The notes under the pieces: model-generated
What the model saw: only the letters and a program-made list of their open reading frames with translations
What the model was told of the DNA's origin: nothing
Database searches by the model: none
Part shown: positions 17,315-25,244 of the stretch, one piece after another
How the letters are laid out: every line of letters begins with the position of its first letter
Numbering within the stretch: the first letter of the stretch is position 1
Program-made: the position numbers and the translations under genes
DNA from: Microcoleus asticus IPMA8
GTDB taxonomy: Bacteria > Cyanobacteriota > Cyanobacteriia > Cyanobacteriales > Microcoleaceae
Assembly: GCF_013179805.1 (NCBI RefSeq)
Contig: NZ_SRRZ01000023.1
Coordinates: forward strand, 1-64,000
DNA: 64,000 nt
Reading direction: 5' to 3'

Positions 17315-17716
17315 ATGAATAAGCCCGAGTTTTTTGTCACCCCCGGGTATGGGGAATACATGTTGAATGAATTGCATTACTCCCAAGCGGTAAAAATTGG
17401 CAATCGAGTGGAGACATCAGGTCAAGGTGGCTGGGATGACAATCTGCAAATTCCCGAACCGCTTGCGGATGAGATTGCCCAGGCGTTTCGGAATGTAGAG
17501 CGAACCTTGGCAACTGCTGGTGCGGATTGGGAGGATGTTGTCCACGTCAATTCTTACCATGTTGGCGGGTTTCCCCCAGAAGTTAACGATGTGATGGTCA
17601 GGCTATTTCGCCATTACATGCCCAACCATGCCCCAATTTGGACACAGGTAGGAGTCGCGGCTCTTGGGCTGCCAACGATGCGGATTGAAATCCGTGTTAC
17701 TGCAATTGTTCCGTGA
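17315..17716 (+). CDS. RidA (YjgF/YER057c)-family protein
   Basis: A 133-residue RidA-like protein with YSQAVKIGNRVETSGQGGWD near the N-terminus, AFRNVERTLATAGADWEDVV in the middle and the C-terminal signature PTMRIEIRVTAIVP. The arginine in MRIEIRV corresponds to the substrate-contacting residue of imine deaminases. RidA enzymes hydrolyse reactive enamine/imine intermediates of amino-acid metabolism. An AAGGA ribosome site precedes the ATG. Confidence 0.88.
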   Translation: MNKPEFFVTPGYGEYMLNELHYSQAVKIGNRVETSGQGGWDDNLQIPEPLADEIAQAFRNVERTLATAGADWEDVVHVNSYHVGGFPPEVNDVMVRLFRHYMPNHAPIWTQVGVAALGLPTMRIEIRVTAIVP

Positions 17717-17824
17717 ATTTTGCACAAGCGGCAACGGGGTGATTCGGCGGCTAAGAAGGACGCACCGATCGGGAAACCGCTCTCGCTCCGTTAAAGCATC
17801 TACTTGAACAGAGGAGAAATTCAG

Positions 17825-18202
17825 ATGTCAGACAAAAATAAAGCAATCTTAGAAGCGGCAAACGCGGCGATCGCTCAAGGCAACTATGAAGAATTTTTGT
17901 CGTTCTGCACCGACGACACGCAATGGACAGTGGTAGGCGACAAGACCCTTCAAGGGAAGGAAGCCGTTCGCCAATGGATGGCAACGGAGTATGTGGAACC
18001 GCCTTTGAATATCGTTGCGAACTTGATCGCTGAGGGGGATTTCGTCACGGCTCTCGGCGACCTCACAATCAAGGACGAAGAGGGGAAGACGGCTCATTAC
18101 TCGTACTGCGATGTCTGGTGCTTTCGCGGCGGCAAGATGGTCGAATTAAAGGCTTTCGTGATCAAAACCAAGGTCAAGGATGAAAGCAGCAACGCGGCAT
18201 AA
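17825..18202 (+). CDS. NTF2-like (SnoaL-type) protein
   Basis: A 125-residue protein with the cone-shaped NTF2-like fold pattern: AANAAIAQGNYEEFLSFCTD for the first helix, WTVVGDKTLQGKEAVRQWM, then alternating strands to the end (YCDVWCFRGGKMVELKAFV). Members are small enzymes or binding proteins (SnoaL, ketosteroid isomerase relatives), so function stays general. The GAGGAG ribosome site at 17809-17815 supports the ATG at 17825 over an in-frame start 21 nt upstream. Confidence 0.85.
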   Translation: MSDKNKAILEAANAAIAQGNYEEFLSFCTDDTQWTVVGDKTLQGKEAVRQWMATEYVEPPLNIVANLIAEGDFVTALGDLTIKDEEGKTAHYSYCDVWCFRGGKMVELKAFVIKTKVKDESSNAA

Positions 18203-18251
18203 AAGGAATCGATTATCATGAAAATTTTTTCTCATCACCTGCGAGAACGAA

Positions 18252-20610
18252 ACTTGAAACCCACATTCCCCACCCTCAACTGGCATACACAGTTGGGGTG
18301 CTAATGGAGAGTAGATCGGTTTGTTAAACTTGAGTATAAATACTCAGAAAGCCGTGTCACGATCGCGGATGCGGGTCAATTCTGAAAAATACAGCCGACG
18401 GAAGTGCTTCCAGAAAGATCAGGGAGATTAAGTGCGCCCGACAACAACCAACCTGTGTCGCTCGAAAGCTTGGTAAAACGATTCAGGATGAAAATGTGTG
18501 ATTGTGTAAATTAACAACAAAAATCAATTATTCCCTGTGCAATACTGCGGATAAAAATAGTCTATCTAAACTCAGGTAGCAAACAATTCGATCGAGCGAG
18601 AGAAACCCGTGCATCAAGCAACTGAGATCGCCGTCTCTAACCTCGACCATCTTGGTCTAATAGCAGGTCTAGTTGATGAAATAGAAATTGTCCAAAAAAT
18701 CAACGAGTTAGTAGGGGAACAACCAGGTGAGATTGTCAGTCCGGGTCAGGCAGTCAAAGCGATGATTATCAATGGGTTAGGGCACGTTGGGGCTCCATTA
18801 TACTTATTCCCCAAATTTTTTGAAGGCAAAGCAATCGAACATTTAATGGGTGAAGGTATTCAAGCATTACACCTTAACGAATACCGTTTAGGTAGAGTAT
18901 TAGACAAGCTATATTTGGTAGGAAGCAGCCAAATATTTACAAGTATCGCATTAGCCGCAGCTCAAAAATTTGAGATCGATACAGAGACATCCCTTTTAGA
19001 TTCAAGTTCCTTTCACCTGCATGGCAAATACGAATCAGAGCTAGCATCTGTATCTGTTATCGAGTCAGAAACGGCACTCGATCACGGAGATGGCGAGTCC
19101 ACTAAACCTCTGTCATCGACCGTACCAATTAAGATTACCTACGGCTACTCCCGCGACCACAGGCCCGACTTAAAACAATTCATTTTAGATTTAATTTGTA
19201 GTAGCGATGGAGATGTACCACTATTTTTACGGGTGGGTTCGGGAAATGAATCAGATCGTGCCGTATTCACATCAATTTGTCAGGAGTTTAAACAACAGTT
19301 AAATCTGGACAGTTTAATGGTTGCAGATAGTGCATTATATTCAGCCCCCAATTTATCCATGTTAACCAATTTAAGATGGTTAACTCGCGTACCGTTGAGC
19401 CTAAAACAATCGCAGCAACTGGTATCTCAGTTAAATGAAGCAGAATTTACCTCCAGTTCCGTGAGTGGATATAGTTGGTCAAAACACAAAAGTAATTATG
19501 GTGGAATTGAACAAAGATGGTTAGTAGTAGAGAGCCGCTTGCGACGCGAGTCAGACCGACAAAAACTCAAAAAAAAACTCAAAAAAGCCAAAGCTGAAGC
19601 TCAGAATAAACTGCAAGAACTCTCAAAAATTGAATTTGCTTGTGCCGCAGATGCTGCCGCAGCAGCTCATCGCTTATCCAAACAACTAAAATTTTACAAG
19701 ATCACCCAAGTTAGTAGCAAAGAAATTACAGCACAAACTGATACTAATGCGAAAAATGCTCGCGAGAAATCCAGCTCGAAACTGAGATTTAAAGTTCAAG
19801 GAAAACTGGAACCAGATACAGGTGCGCTCGCCCAAGAAACCAAAGCCTGTGGCAGGTTTATTCTCGCCACTAACGTGCTGGACGCTAAGCAATTAGAGCC
19901 TGACGATATGATTGTGAAATATAAGGAACAGCAGTCAGCGGAAAGAGGGTTTGGATTCTTGAAAGATCCGCTATTTTTTACGGACAGTGTATTTCTCAAG
20001 TCGCCGGAAAGAATCGAAGCTTTGGCATTGGTAATGGGTTTGTGTTTGTTGGTCTATACTTTAGGTCAAAGGTTACTGCGTCACAATTTGCAACGCACTA
20101 ATTCCAATTAAAAAATCAGTTAGGTAAACAAACTAATTGACCGACGCTCCGTTGGATTTGTCAGATTTTTCAATCGATTCATCTTGTGAGCCTGCAAGGG
20201 ATTCAACAAATTTCTAATTTAACAGCCGAGCGAATGGTTATATTAAACTTGCTGCCGCTCTCCTGTAAGTCTTATTATTTATTACTCTGAAATCAAGAAG
20301 TTTGCTAATTGGAGCCAAACTGACTGAAACGTCAGAAATATTTGATTCAGTAGTGATGTATAATTGTCAGGCTGCTGAAGATATCTGCTGTCCCTTAATA
20401 GTTAATTATGACGGATGAAGGTGTTGTTAGAGATGAAGAATCTAGGACTGATGCCCGAAAGCAGTTAATTTTCAACAAGCCCCAACAGATCGATGCGATT
20501 GTGACCAAAAATGAGCGGGTATTTTTGACTATTATCTCGTCCTAGAGACTCTCCATTAGCACCCCAACTGTGTGTGTGCCAGTTGAGGGTGCGGAATGTG
20601 AGTTTTAAGT
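18252..20610 (+). mobile_element. IS1634-type insertion sequence with palindromic ends
   Basis: Imperfect inverted repeats of about 60 bp at 18252-18312 and 20547-20610 (core CACCCTCAACTGGCA / CAGTTGGGGTGCTAATGG) flank a full-length transposase. Each end is itself a palindrome. A third similar palindrome lies just outside at 20668-20706. No clear target duplication is visible, and a perfect TGAGTATAAATACTCA palindrome inside the left end resembles sequence outside the right end, so the exact borders are uncertain. The non-coding 18203-18608 and 20112-20546 stretches hold only element ends and AT-rich spacer. Confidence 0.75.
18609..20111 (+). CDS. IS1634-family (DUF4277) transposase
   Basis: A 500-residue transposase starting at GTG 18609. 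The N-terminal DUF4277 block (NLDHLGLIAGLVDEIEIVQK, SPGQAVKAMIINGLG) is diagnostic. DDE residues are likely Asp in LLDSSSFHLHGKY, Asp in MVADSALYS and Glu in QSAERGFGFLKDPLFFTDS. A lysine-rich coiled coil (KLKKKLKKAKAEAQNKLQEL) lies between. The frame is intact over the full family length, so the element may still be mobile. Confidence 0.9.
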   Translation: MHQATEIAVSNLDHLGLIAGLVDEIEIVQKINELVGEQPGEIVSPGQAVKAMIINGLGHVGAPLYLFPKFFEGKAIEHLMGEGIQALHLNEYRLGRVLDKLYLVGSSQIFTSIALAAAQKFEIDTETSLLDSSSFHLHGKYESELASVSVIESETALDHGDGESTKPLSSTVPIKITYGYSRDHRPDLKQFILDLICSSDGDVPLFLRVGSGNESDRAVFTSICQEFKQQLNLDSLMVADSALYSAPNLSMLTNLRWLTRVPLSLKQSQQLVSQLNEAEFTSSSVSGYSWSKHKSNYGGIEQRWLVVESRLRRESDRQKLKKKLKKAKAEAQNKLQELSKIEFACAADAAAAAHRLSKQLKFYKITQVSSKEITAQTDTNAKNAREKSSSKLRFKVQGKLEPDTGALAQETKACGRFILATNVLDAKQLEPDDMIVKYKEQQSAERGFGFLKDPLFFTDSVFLKSPERIEALALVMGLCLLVYTLGQRLLRHNLQRTNSN

Positions 20611-20667
20611 ATTTATACTGTATCGAGCTGTTCGCGCTAGACCATCCCACGGAATTTACTGCCCGCC

Positions 20668-20706
20668 TGCACCCCATGTGACAGTTGGGGTGCGGAATGT
20701 GGGTTG
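20668..20706. repeat. Extra palindromic IS-end-like sequence
   Basis: CACCCCATGTGACAGTTGGGGTGCGGAATGTGGG repeats the palindromic core found at both ends of the IS1634-type element, 60 bp outside its right end. It could be an older element end or a small non-autonomous relative. The rest of 20611-20840 shows no gene. Confidence 0.55.
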
Positions 20707-20841
20707 TTTACGGGTGGGAGGTTAGGGGAGGAATCGTGCTGCGACTGTTAGGAGAGTGGTGAGGAAGTGGAATTTTCACAGCAATGGCTGCGGTGAGGTT
20801 TCTCTCTACTCCCCACTCCCCAATCTTTCCCCGTTAATCTC

Positions 20842-22698
20842 TTAGCCTCCCCAACTTTCCATCACCTTAATTTCTACCTCGCAAGGAATCGGAGATAGAA
20901 ATTTATTCCCGGCTCTCACCATACATTTTTCAAGCCTTGCTTTAACGGGCTTTACTTCTTCAAGAGGACACTCTATTAAAATTTCATCGTGAACGACACA
21001 AATCAGTTTAGCACCAGTGCGGCTCAGAGGCATAAAAAGTAGAGCAAGAGCGAGTTTAGTAATGTCAGCGCTCATTCCTTGAATTGGGTTATTTAGCATC
21101 TCATTAAGCAACGGTTTAGTATCTTTTGACCATAATCTCCTTCTGCCTAAGACAGTCCGACTCTCTCGAATACCTCGGCTCCAGGCGCTCCGAACTTTGC
21201 CGTGAAATTGTTTGATACCTGTATAGGATTCAAAGAACTTCTTACGAAAGTGTGAAGCTTGTTGCAGCGTTAAAGTGACTCCATGCTCTGCTTGAGCCAT
21301 ATTCTTAAATTTCTGTGTTCCCATGCCATAAATTAAACCGAAGTTAATAATTTTACCGAGCTGTCTGTCTTCGACAGTAATTTCAGATAAAGGTTTTGCG
21401 AGCACCAAGGAAGCGGTCAGAGAGTGCAAATCTTCCCCTTTGGAGTAAGCTTTCACCATTCTGCGATCGCCCGAAACCTTCGCCATGATCCGCAGTTCAA
21501 TCTGGCTGTAATCGGCTTTGAGCAGGACGTAACCGGGTGCAGCTTTAAAACACTGTCGGGTTTCCTTATCTCTGGGGATATTCGTTAAATTTGGTTCTCG
21601 ACAACTAAACCGTCCCGATCTAGCACCAATCTGAAACCAATTGGGATGAATGCGCCCTGTAATCGGGTGAATGCGTTCAGGTAAAACCAAAGCAAAAGTA
21701 TCGATACGAGCCGATAAACTGCGGTATTCTAACAGTGCTTGAATAACGGGATACTCGCCTTGCAAAGGAATTAAATGTTGAGAGCTAGTGGAAGTAACAG
21801 GAATACCTTTCTCTTGCAAAGCGGCTAAGACTTGCTTGGGAGAGCGAGGATTAATTGTATCCGTAAATTCTGGCAGCAGAGAGATTTGTTGGTGAGGGTT
21901 AGGTCGATGGAGTTGCGAATTAATTTGTTTTAAAAAAGAGTCGCGTTGATGACAGAGCTTCACTCCCAAAACTCTCCACTGTTCTCTATCTAAAAGCATT
22001 CCGTTGAGTTCCATAGAAGCCACCGCAGGCAGACAAGCAAACTCTAGTAAAGCAGTTTTCCAAAGCTTAGAAGCTTTCAGTTTTTGTTGCAGAGCAGCAG
22101 CCAGCGGGAGTAAGATTGCAGCATCGGTAGCAGCATATTGGAGTTGAGCGAGTGTTAAGTTTCCCGACCAATCGCTAACTTGCTGCGTTTTGTCTAGCTT
22201 TACTTTCAACAAATTCTCAGTGACAGCATCTAGGGACAAATGGCGTTTGAGTCCAGCCGTCAGCACTCGGTAAGCCAAATAGGTATCGAAAAAGGGTTTG
22301 GATGGTTCCAGTCCGGCAAAAGCGAGCATTTGCCATTCAAATTTGAGGTTGTGACCTACCTTCAGTGCAGGACTCGCTAAGAGCAAGCGTAATGGTTCGA
22401 GGGAACTCGGTTCAATGGCCCATAAATCTACAATGATTACTGGATGGTCAGGAATGGCAAGTTGTAACAATCTAATTTTGGCTTTGTAGGGGTCAAGCCC
22501 TGTTGTTTCGCAGTCTATACCGATGATTTTTGCTTGTTGGAATGGTTGAAGGGCTGTTTCAAGATTGAAAGCAGTATCGATCAGTTGATAAGGAGTTTTA
22601 AGTGTAACTTGCAAATGAGCTATTTTAAGTTTGTCTGGACTCAAAACAGTTGGGATAGCGGTTGATTGTTTCTGCTCTTTTAGTGGATTAGGTTTCAT
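20842..22698 (-). CDS. polA: Family-A DNA polymerase with 3'-5' exonuclease domain
   Basis: At 618 residues this is Klenow-like: there is no 5'-nuclease domain. Exonuclease residues Asp62 and Glu64 (IDCETTG), Asn117 with Glu121 in place of the usual Asp (NLKFEW), Tyr188 and Asp192 (YAATD) are visible. Polymerase motif A (DYSQIELR, Asp396), motif B (RQLGKIINFGLIYG, Arg445/Lys449/Tyr457) and motif C (VVHDEIL, Asp571) are intact. A QISLLPEF segment at 271-278, between the two domains, resembles sliding-clamp-binding peptides. It probably extends or repairs DNA for this replicon, which also carries its own clamp and loader subunits. The start ATG is the only early one. Confidence 0.92.
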   Translation of the reverse strand: MKPNPLKEQKQSTAIPTVLSPDKLKIAHLQVTLKTPYQLIDTAFNLETALQPFQQAKIIGIDCETTGLDPYKAKIRLLQLAIPDHPVIIVDLWAIEPSSLEPLRLLLASPALKVGHNLKFEWQMLAFAGLEPSKPFFDTYLAYRVLTAGLKRHLSLDAVTENLLKVKLDKTQQVSDWSGNLTLAQLQYAATDAAILLPLAAALQQKLKASKLWKTALLEFACLPAVASMELNGMLLDREQWRVLGVKLCHQRDSFLKQINSQLHRPNPHQQISLLPEFTDTINPRSPKQVLAALQEKGIPVTSTSSQHLIPLQGEYPVIQALLEYRSLSARIDTFALVLPERIHPITGRIHPNWFQIGARSGRFSCREPNLTNIPRDKETRQCFKAAPGYVLLKADYSQIELRIMAKVSGDRRMVKAYSKGEDLHSLTASLVLAKPLSEITVEDRQLGKIINFGLIYGMGTQKFKNMAQAEHGVTLTLQQASHFRKKFFESYTGIKQFHGKVRSAWSRGIRESRTVLGRRRLWSKDTKPLLNEMLNNPIQGMSADITKLALALLFMPLSRTGAKLICVVHDEILIECPLEEVKPVKARLEKCMVRAGNKFLSPIPCEVEIKVMESWGG

Positions 22699-22956
22699 AA
22701 TTAATTCCGTTTATAAAAAAGTGAAAGAATAGCGTTGTGTCAATAATGCACAAAATTTAACTATTTTTAAGGAATTTTCGACATTAGGTAGCTTGAGGAT
22801 GATGGGTTTTATTTGGGAAGTATACGAGTTATAAGTCTGTTTTTTGTAAATCAATTTAAGTCCTGAACTTTAGGAATAAGGTAAGAGACATAAAGGATGG
22901 CGGTTGGTCTAAAAAAACCAGCCAACCCTGGTTTTGATTGAAAATAGTTGCCAATT

Positions 22957-23085
22957 TTAGAGCTGGCAACAGTTGTTTTGACTATCCCAAGTGCGGCCTA
23001 AAAGGTCGTAGCCTGGTTTGCCATCTGGAATCTTTTTACAAACGGCTGCGTTAGCGTCTGTACGATTAGCTTTTGAAAAAGATTT
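22957..23085 (-). pseudogene. Vestigial coding fragment without start codon
   Basis: One minus-strand frame reads ANAAVCKKIPDGKPGYDL then LGRTWDSQNNCCQL and stops, giving a protein-like cysteine-containing tail of about 42 codons with no usable start; a stop lies immediately upstream. A GGTTGG/CCAACC hairpin with a T-run follows at about 22902-22925, like a terminator. I do not know the family. The surrounding 22699-23176 interval otherwise shows nothing clear. Confidence 0.4.
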
Positions 23086-23176
23086 TTAGAGGGAGGTGAG
23101 TTGGAAAATATTGCTTGAATTGAAATTTAAAAATTATGACATATAATGTAGTTGTCACAATAATTAGGTTTGGCAA

Positions 23177-23737
23177 TTGAATCGCCCTATCCAGCTTCTT
23201 CGAGTTCGAGATCGACAGGTAGTTAATGCTATCCTGACATCCGTTACTGAGAAGCATTTAGAAGATGCGACAACCCTGTGGCAACCAACGCTTCGAGGGA
23301 GTGGAGAAGAAGATGAATACTGGAATTGGGTTAGTAAAAGCTATAGAACTCAGTTTTTACCAGGAGATGAACTATATGCCATTGAGTGTGATGGCATAAC
23401 TCAGGGTTTAATGACTATCGATATTTTAAAAAAACGCTGCTATATTGAGTCTCAATTGAGACGAAGATTAGTGTACGTCAAAGCCTTAGCAACGGCTCCC
23501 TGGAATCGACCAGCTATTAGCAATCCTCCCACTTATAAAGGAGTAGGTGGAACTCTAATAGATTTTGCGATCGCTCGTAGTGAGGAACTAGGATACCAAG
23601 GAAGGATAGGCTTCCACGCACTGCCTGGTGCGCTAGTATTTTATAGAAAGTTGAAAGTGGGGCTGCTAGACTGCGGTCCAGATCCTGAAGAACCCGACAA
23701 TCTTAATTACTTTGAAACATTAAGGAAAGACAAATGA
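23177..23737 (+). CDS. GNAT-like N-acetyltransferase domain protein
   Basis: About 186 residues starting at a TTG with a modest AGG upstream. The pattern YAIECDGITQGLMTIDI, then VYVKALATAPWNRP..YKGVGGTLIDFAIARSEELGYQGRIGFHA fits a GNAT fold: the VGGTL segment corresponds to the acetyl-CoA pyrophosphate loop (usually QxxGxG/A), and ALPGALVFYRKLKV to the closing helix. Substrate is unknown. Its stop overlaps the next start by 4 bp, so the two are translationally coupled; this coupling suggests a toxin-immunity-like or enzyme-partner pair, but that is inference. Confidence 0.7.
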   Translation: MNRPIQLLRVRDRQVVNAILTSVTEKHLEDATTLWQPTLRGSGEEDEYWNWVSKSYRTQFLPGDELYAIECDGITQGLMTIDILKKRCYIESQLRRRLVYVKALATAPWNRPAISNPPTYKGVGGTLIDFAIARSEELGYQGRIGFHALPGALVFYRKLKVGLLDCGPDPEEPDNLNYFETLRKDK

Positions 23738-24408
23738 GTAACTCAATTCCCTCCCAGCCCCAATCCACAATAGATGATACAACCAGTTATCCGCGCTTGA
23801 TGGAACTGATAGAAGCAGAAGATGCAGCTAATGGAGAAGTTGGCTGCGGTCGGAATTTGGGTAATAAACCTTCACTTTATCTAAAAACCTGCGGTATCAA
23901 TATCTCTGATGAAAAGCTAAGAAATTTGTTAAGGGAGTATTTAGGTCATTTATTGATGGAGCTAGATTTTGACTCAATCATCAACCAGGTGAGTCATTTC
24001 GTAGAGTCATTAGTCGTGCAGGAACACACTCAATTAGAGCAGACAAGACCAGCATTAATACTCTTAGAATCAGTTTTTGAGCAAATTCCTGCGAAAGAAC
24101 TCAAACAATGTATTGAGTCAGAATTGGGGGAGTTTTGTTCGGAAACTGCGATCGAGCAAATTGTTCAGTACACTGGTCAAGTGATTCACTATTCAATTCT
24201 CCAACCTCGACATAAGTGGCCCAAACCTATTTGGGTACTAAGTGCTCTTGAGAAGGTGTATATTGCTCAGGCATCTAGTTTAGATGCAGCAATTGCCCAA
24301 GTTAAAGCACAATATCCCGACGAAAGCGGAGAGCTGCAAGTAATAAAAGTCGGAGGTGTTCTCGCACCAAACCAAGTGATTTGCTTGGACTTAATGAACA
24401 AATTTTAA
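23734..24408 (+). CDS. Hypothetical protein coupled to the GNAT-like gene
   Basis: A 224-residue acidic, mostly helical protein. The C-terminal 60 residues (IAQASSLDAAIAQVKAQYPDESGELQVIKVGG) look like a small alpha-beta unit, similar in style to DUF5678-type modules in cyanobacterial proteins; the N-terminal region is not recognised. The ATG overlaps the stop of the acetyltransferase-like gene, which suggests joint synthesis and possibly a complex. Confidence 0.65.
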   Translation: MSNSIPSQPQSTIDDTTSYPRLMELIEAEDAANGEVGCGRNLGNKPSLYLKTCGINISDEKLRNLLREYLGHLLMELDFDSIINQVSHFVESLVVQEHTQLEQTRPALILLESVFEQIPAKELKQCIESELGEFCSETAIEQIVQYTGQVIHYSILQPRHKWPKPIWVLSALEKVYIAQASSLDAAIAQVKAQYPDESGELQVIKVGGVLAPNQVICLDLMNKF

Positions 24409-24585
24409 ATAAAAAATGGGGAAGGAATTTGGTAGCTTTAAACGTACCCCAACCTGCGTCATATCCCCTCTCTTAAGCATGGGTATTCTTTAGCTTTTAG
24501 TTCCTACTCTCTCTTAAAAGACATTTTTACAGGTTTCATAGCATTGCCCAGTGCTGAGAGCCGTTAGGTAACTTTCATAGAGCTG

Positions 24586-24605
24586 CCCCCTCCACATGGA
24601 GGGGG
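24586..24605. promoter_or_regulatory. GC-rich hairpin CCCCCTCCA/TGGAGGGGG
   Basis: Perfect 9-bp arms with a 2-nt centre followed by TAATTTTT. It could terminate the upstream pair of genes or act in the leader of the gene at 24702. It resembles the hairpin at 10086-10104. Confidence 0.6.
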
Positions 24606-24701
24606 TAATTTTTACTGAACAAAATCGCTCATAGGAATGAAGTTGCAGGAACTCGATGCGATTTAAATTGGAATTGTTCACCACATGAACTCATAAAAAC
24701 C

Positions 24702-24923
24702 ATGCATAATTCATCGATTGAACCTAATTCTGGCTATAACAACTCCGGTTACGAATCGGAACCCGATTTGACTGTCGGTTACTCGTCATCTAAAGAAGTT
24801 CGTCAAGGTAATTTTGACGACGCTTACCAAGAAAATGTGTATGACTTGTCAAACTTAGCAGATACTCCTTGGACAGATTCAACAGTCCGCCCGAATCCAC
24901 AGCTTGAGCTGGAGCTTGATTAA
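24702..24923 (+). CDS. Small acidic hypothetical protein
   Basis: A 73-residue hydrophilic protein rich in Ser, Asn, Tyr and Asp (NSGYNNSGYESEPDLTVGY, DLSNLADTPWTDSTV), with no hydrophobic core and probably disordered. There is no recognisable family. The codon pattern and an isolated position between terminator-like structures make it a plausible but unproven gene. Confidence 0.4.
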   Translation: MHNSSIEPNSGYNNSGYESEPDLTVGYSSSKEVRQGNFDDAYQENVYDLSNLADTPWTDSTVRPNPQLELELD

Positions 24924-24949
24924 AGAAAAAAGCGAAGATGGAGAAATGC

Positions 24950-25115
24950 AGTCCAGGACGCATCAACCTAAAAAACCCAGTTTCTCGTTCTCATGTTCAA
25001 CCTAAAATGACGGAATTACATAGGAAGACCGGGTTTTTGGGTAATTCCTAAAATGGAGAGGGAGAGAGGTAGAGGAAGAGAGGGAGAGAGGGGAGAGGGG
25101 GAGAGGGAGATTTAG
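24950..25115. repeat. AAACCC-type palindrome and GAGA-rich tract
   Basis: AAAAAACCCAG and GACCGGGTTTTT form a diverged inverted pair of the same type as 3699-3763, followed by about 60 nt of almost pure GAGAGGG purine repeat. No gene is seen here. Confidence 0.5.
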
Positions 25116-25136
25116 CTGATGGGTAATTTCTGCAAT

Positions 25137-25212
25137 ACTGCTCTATTTTTCGTAATGTTTTAAAAACAGTTGAAAGTTTTTCCAAATTAGAAAGAATAGA
25201 GCAGTTTTTTTT
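25137..25212 (+). terminator. Long-range hairpin with a T-run before the 25245 gene
   Basis: ACTGCTCTATT (25137-25147) and AATAGAGCAGT (25195-25205) pair perfectly across 47 nt and are followed by seven or eight T residues. It sits 33 bp upstream of the next start, so it may be an attenuator rather than the end of a distant gene. Confidence 0.5.
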
Positions 25213-25244
25213 GCCTAATTTTAGTTAACATCAAGAGGATTCCC

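Noticed and set aside
24559..24573. GCCGTTAGG upstream of 24702 as a further member of the leader-hairpin family
   Set aside because: The stem is only two base pairs and the loop orientation is for the opposite strand to the gene.
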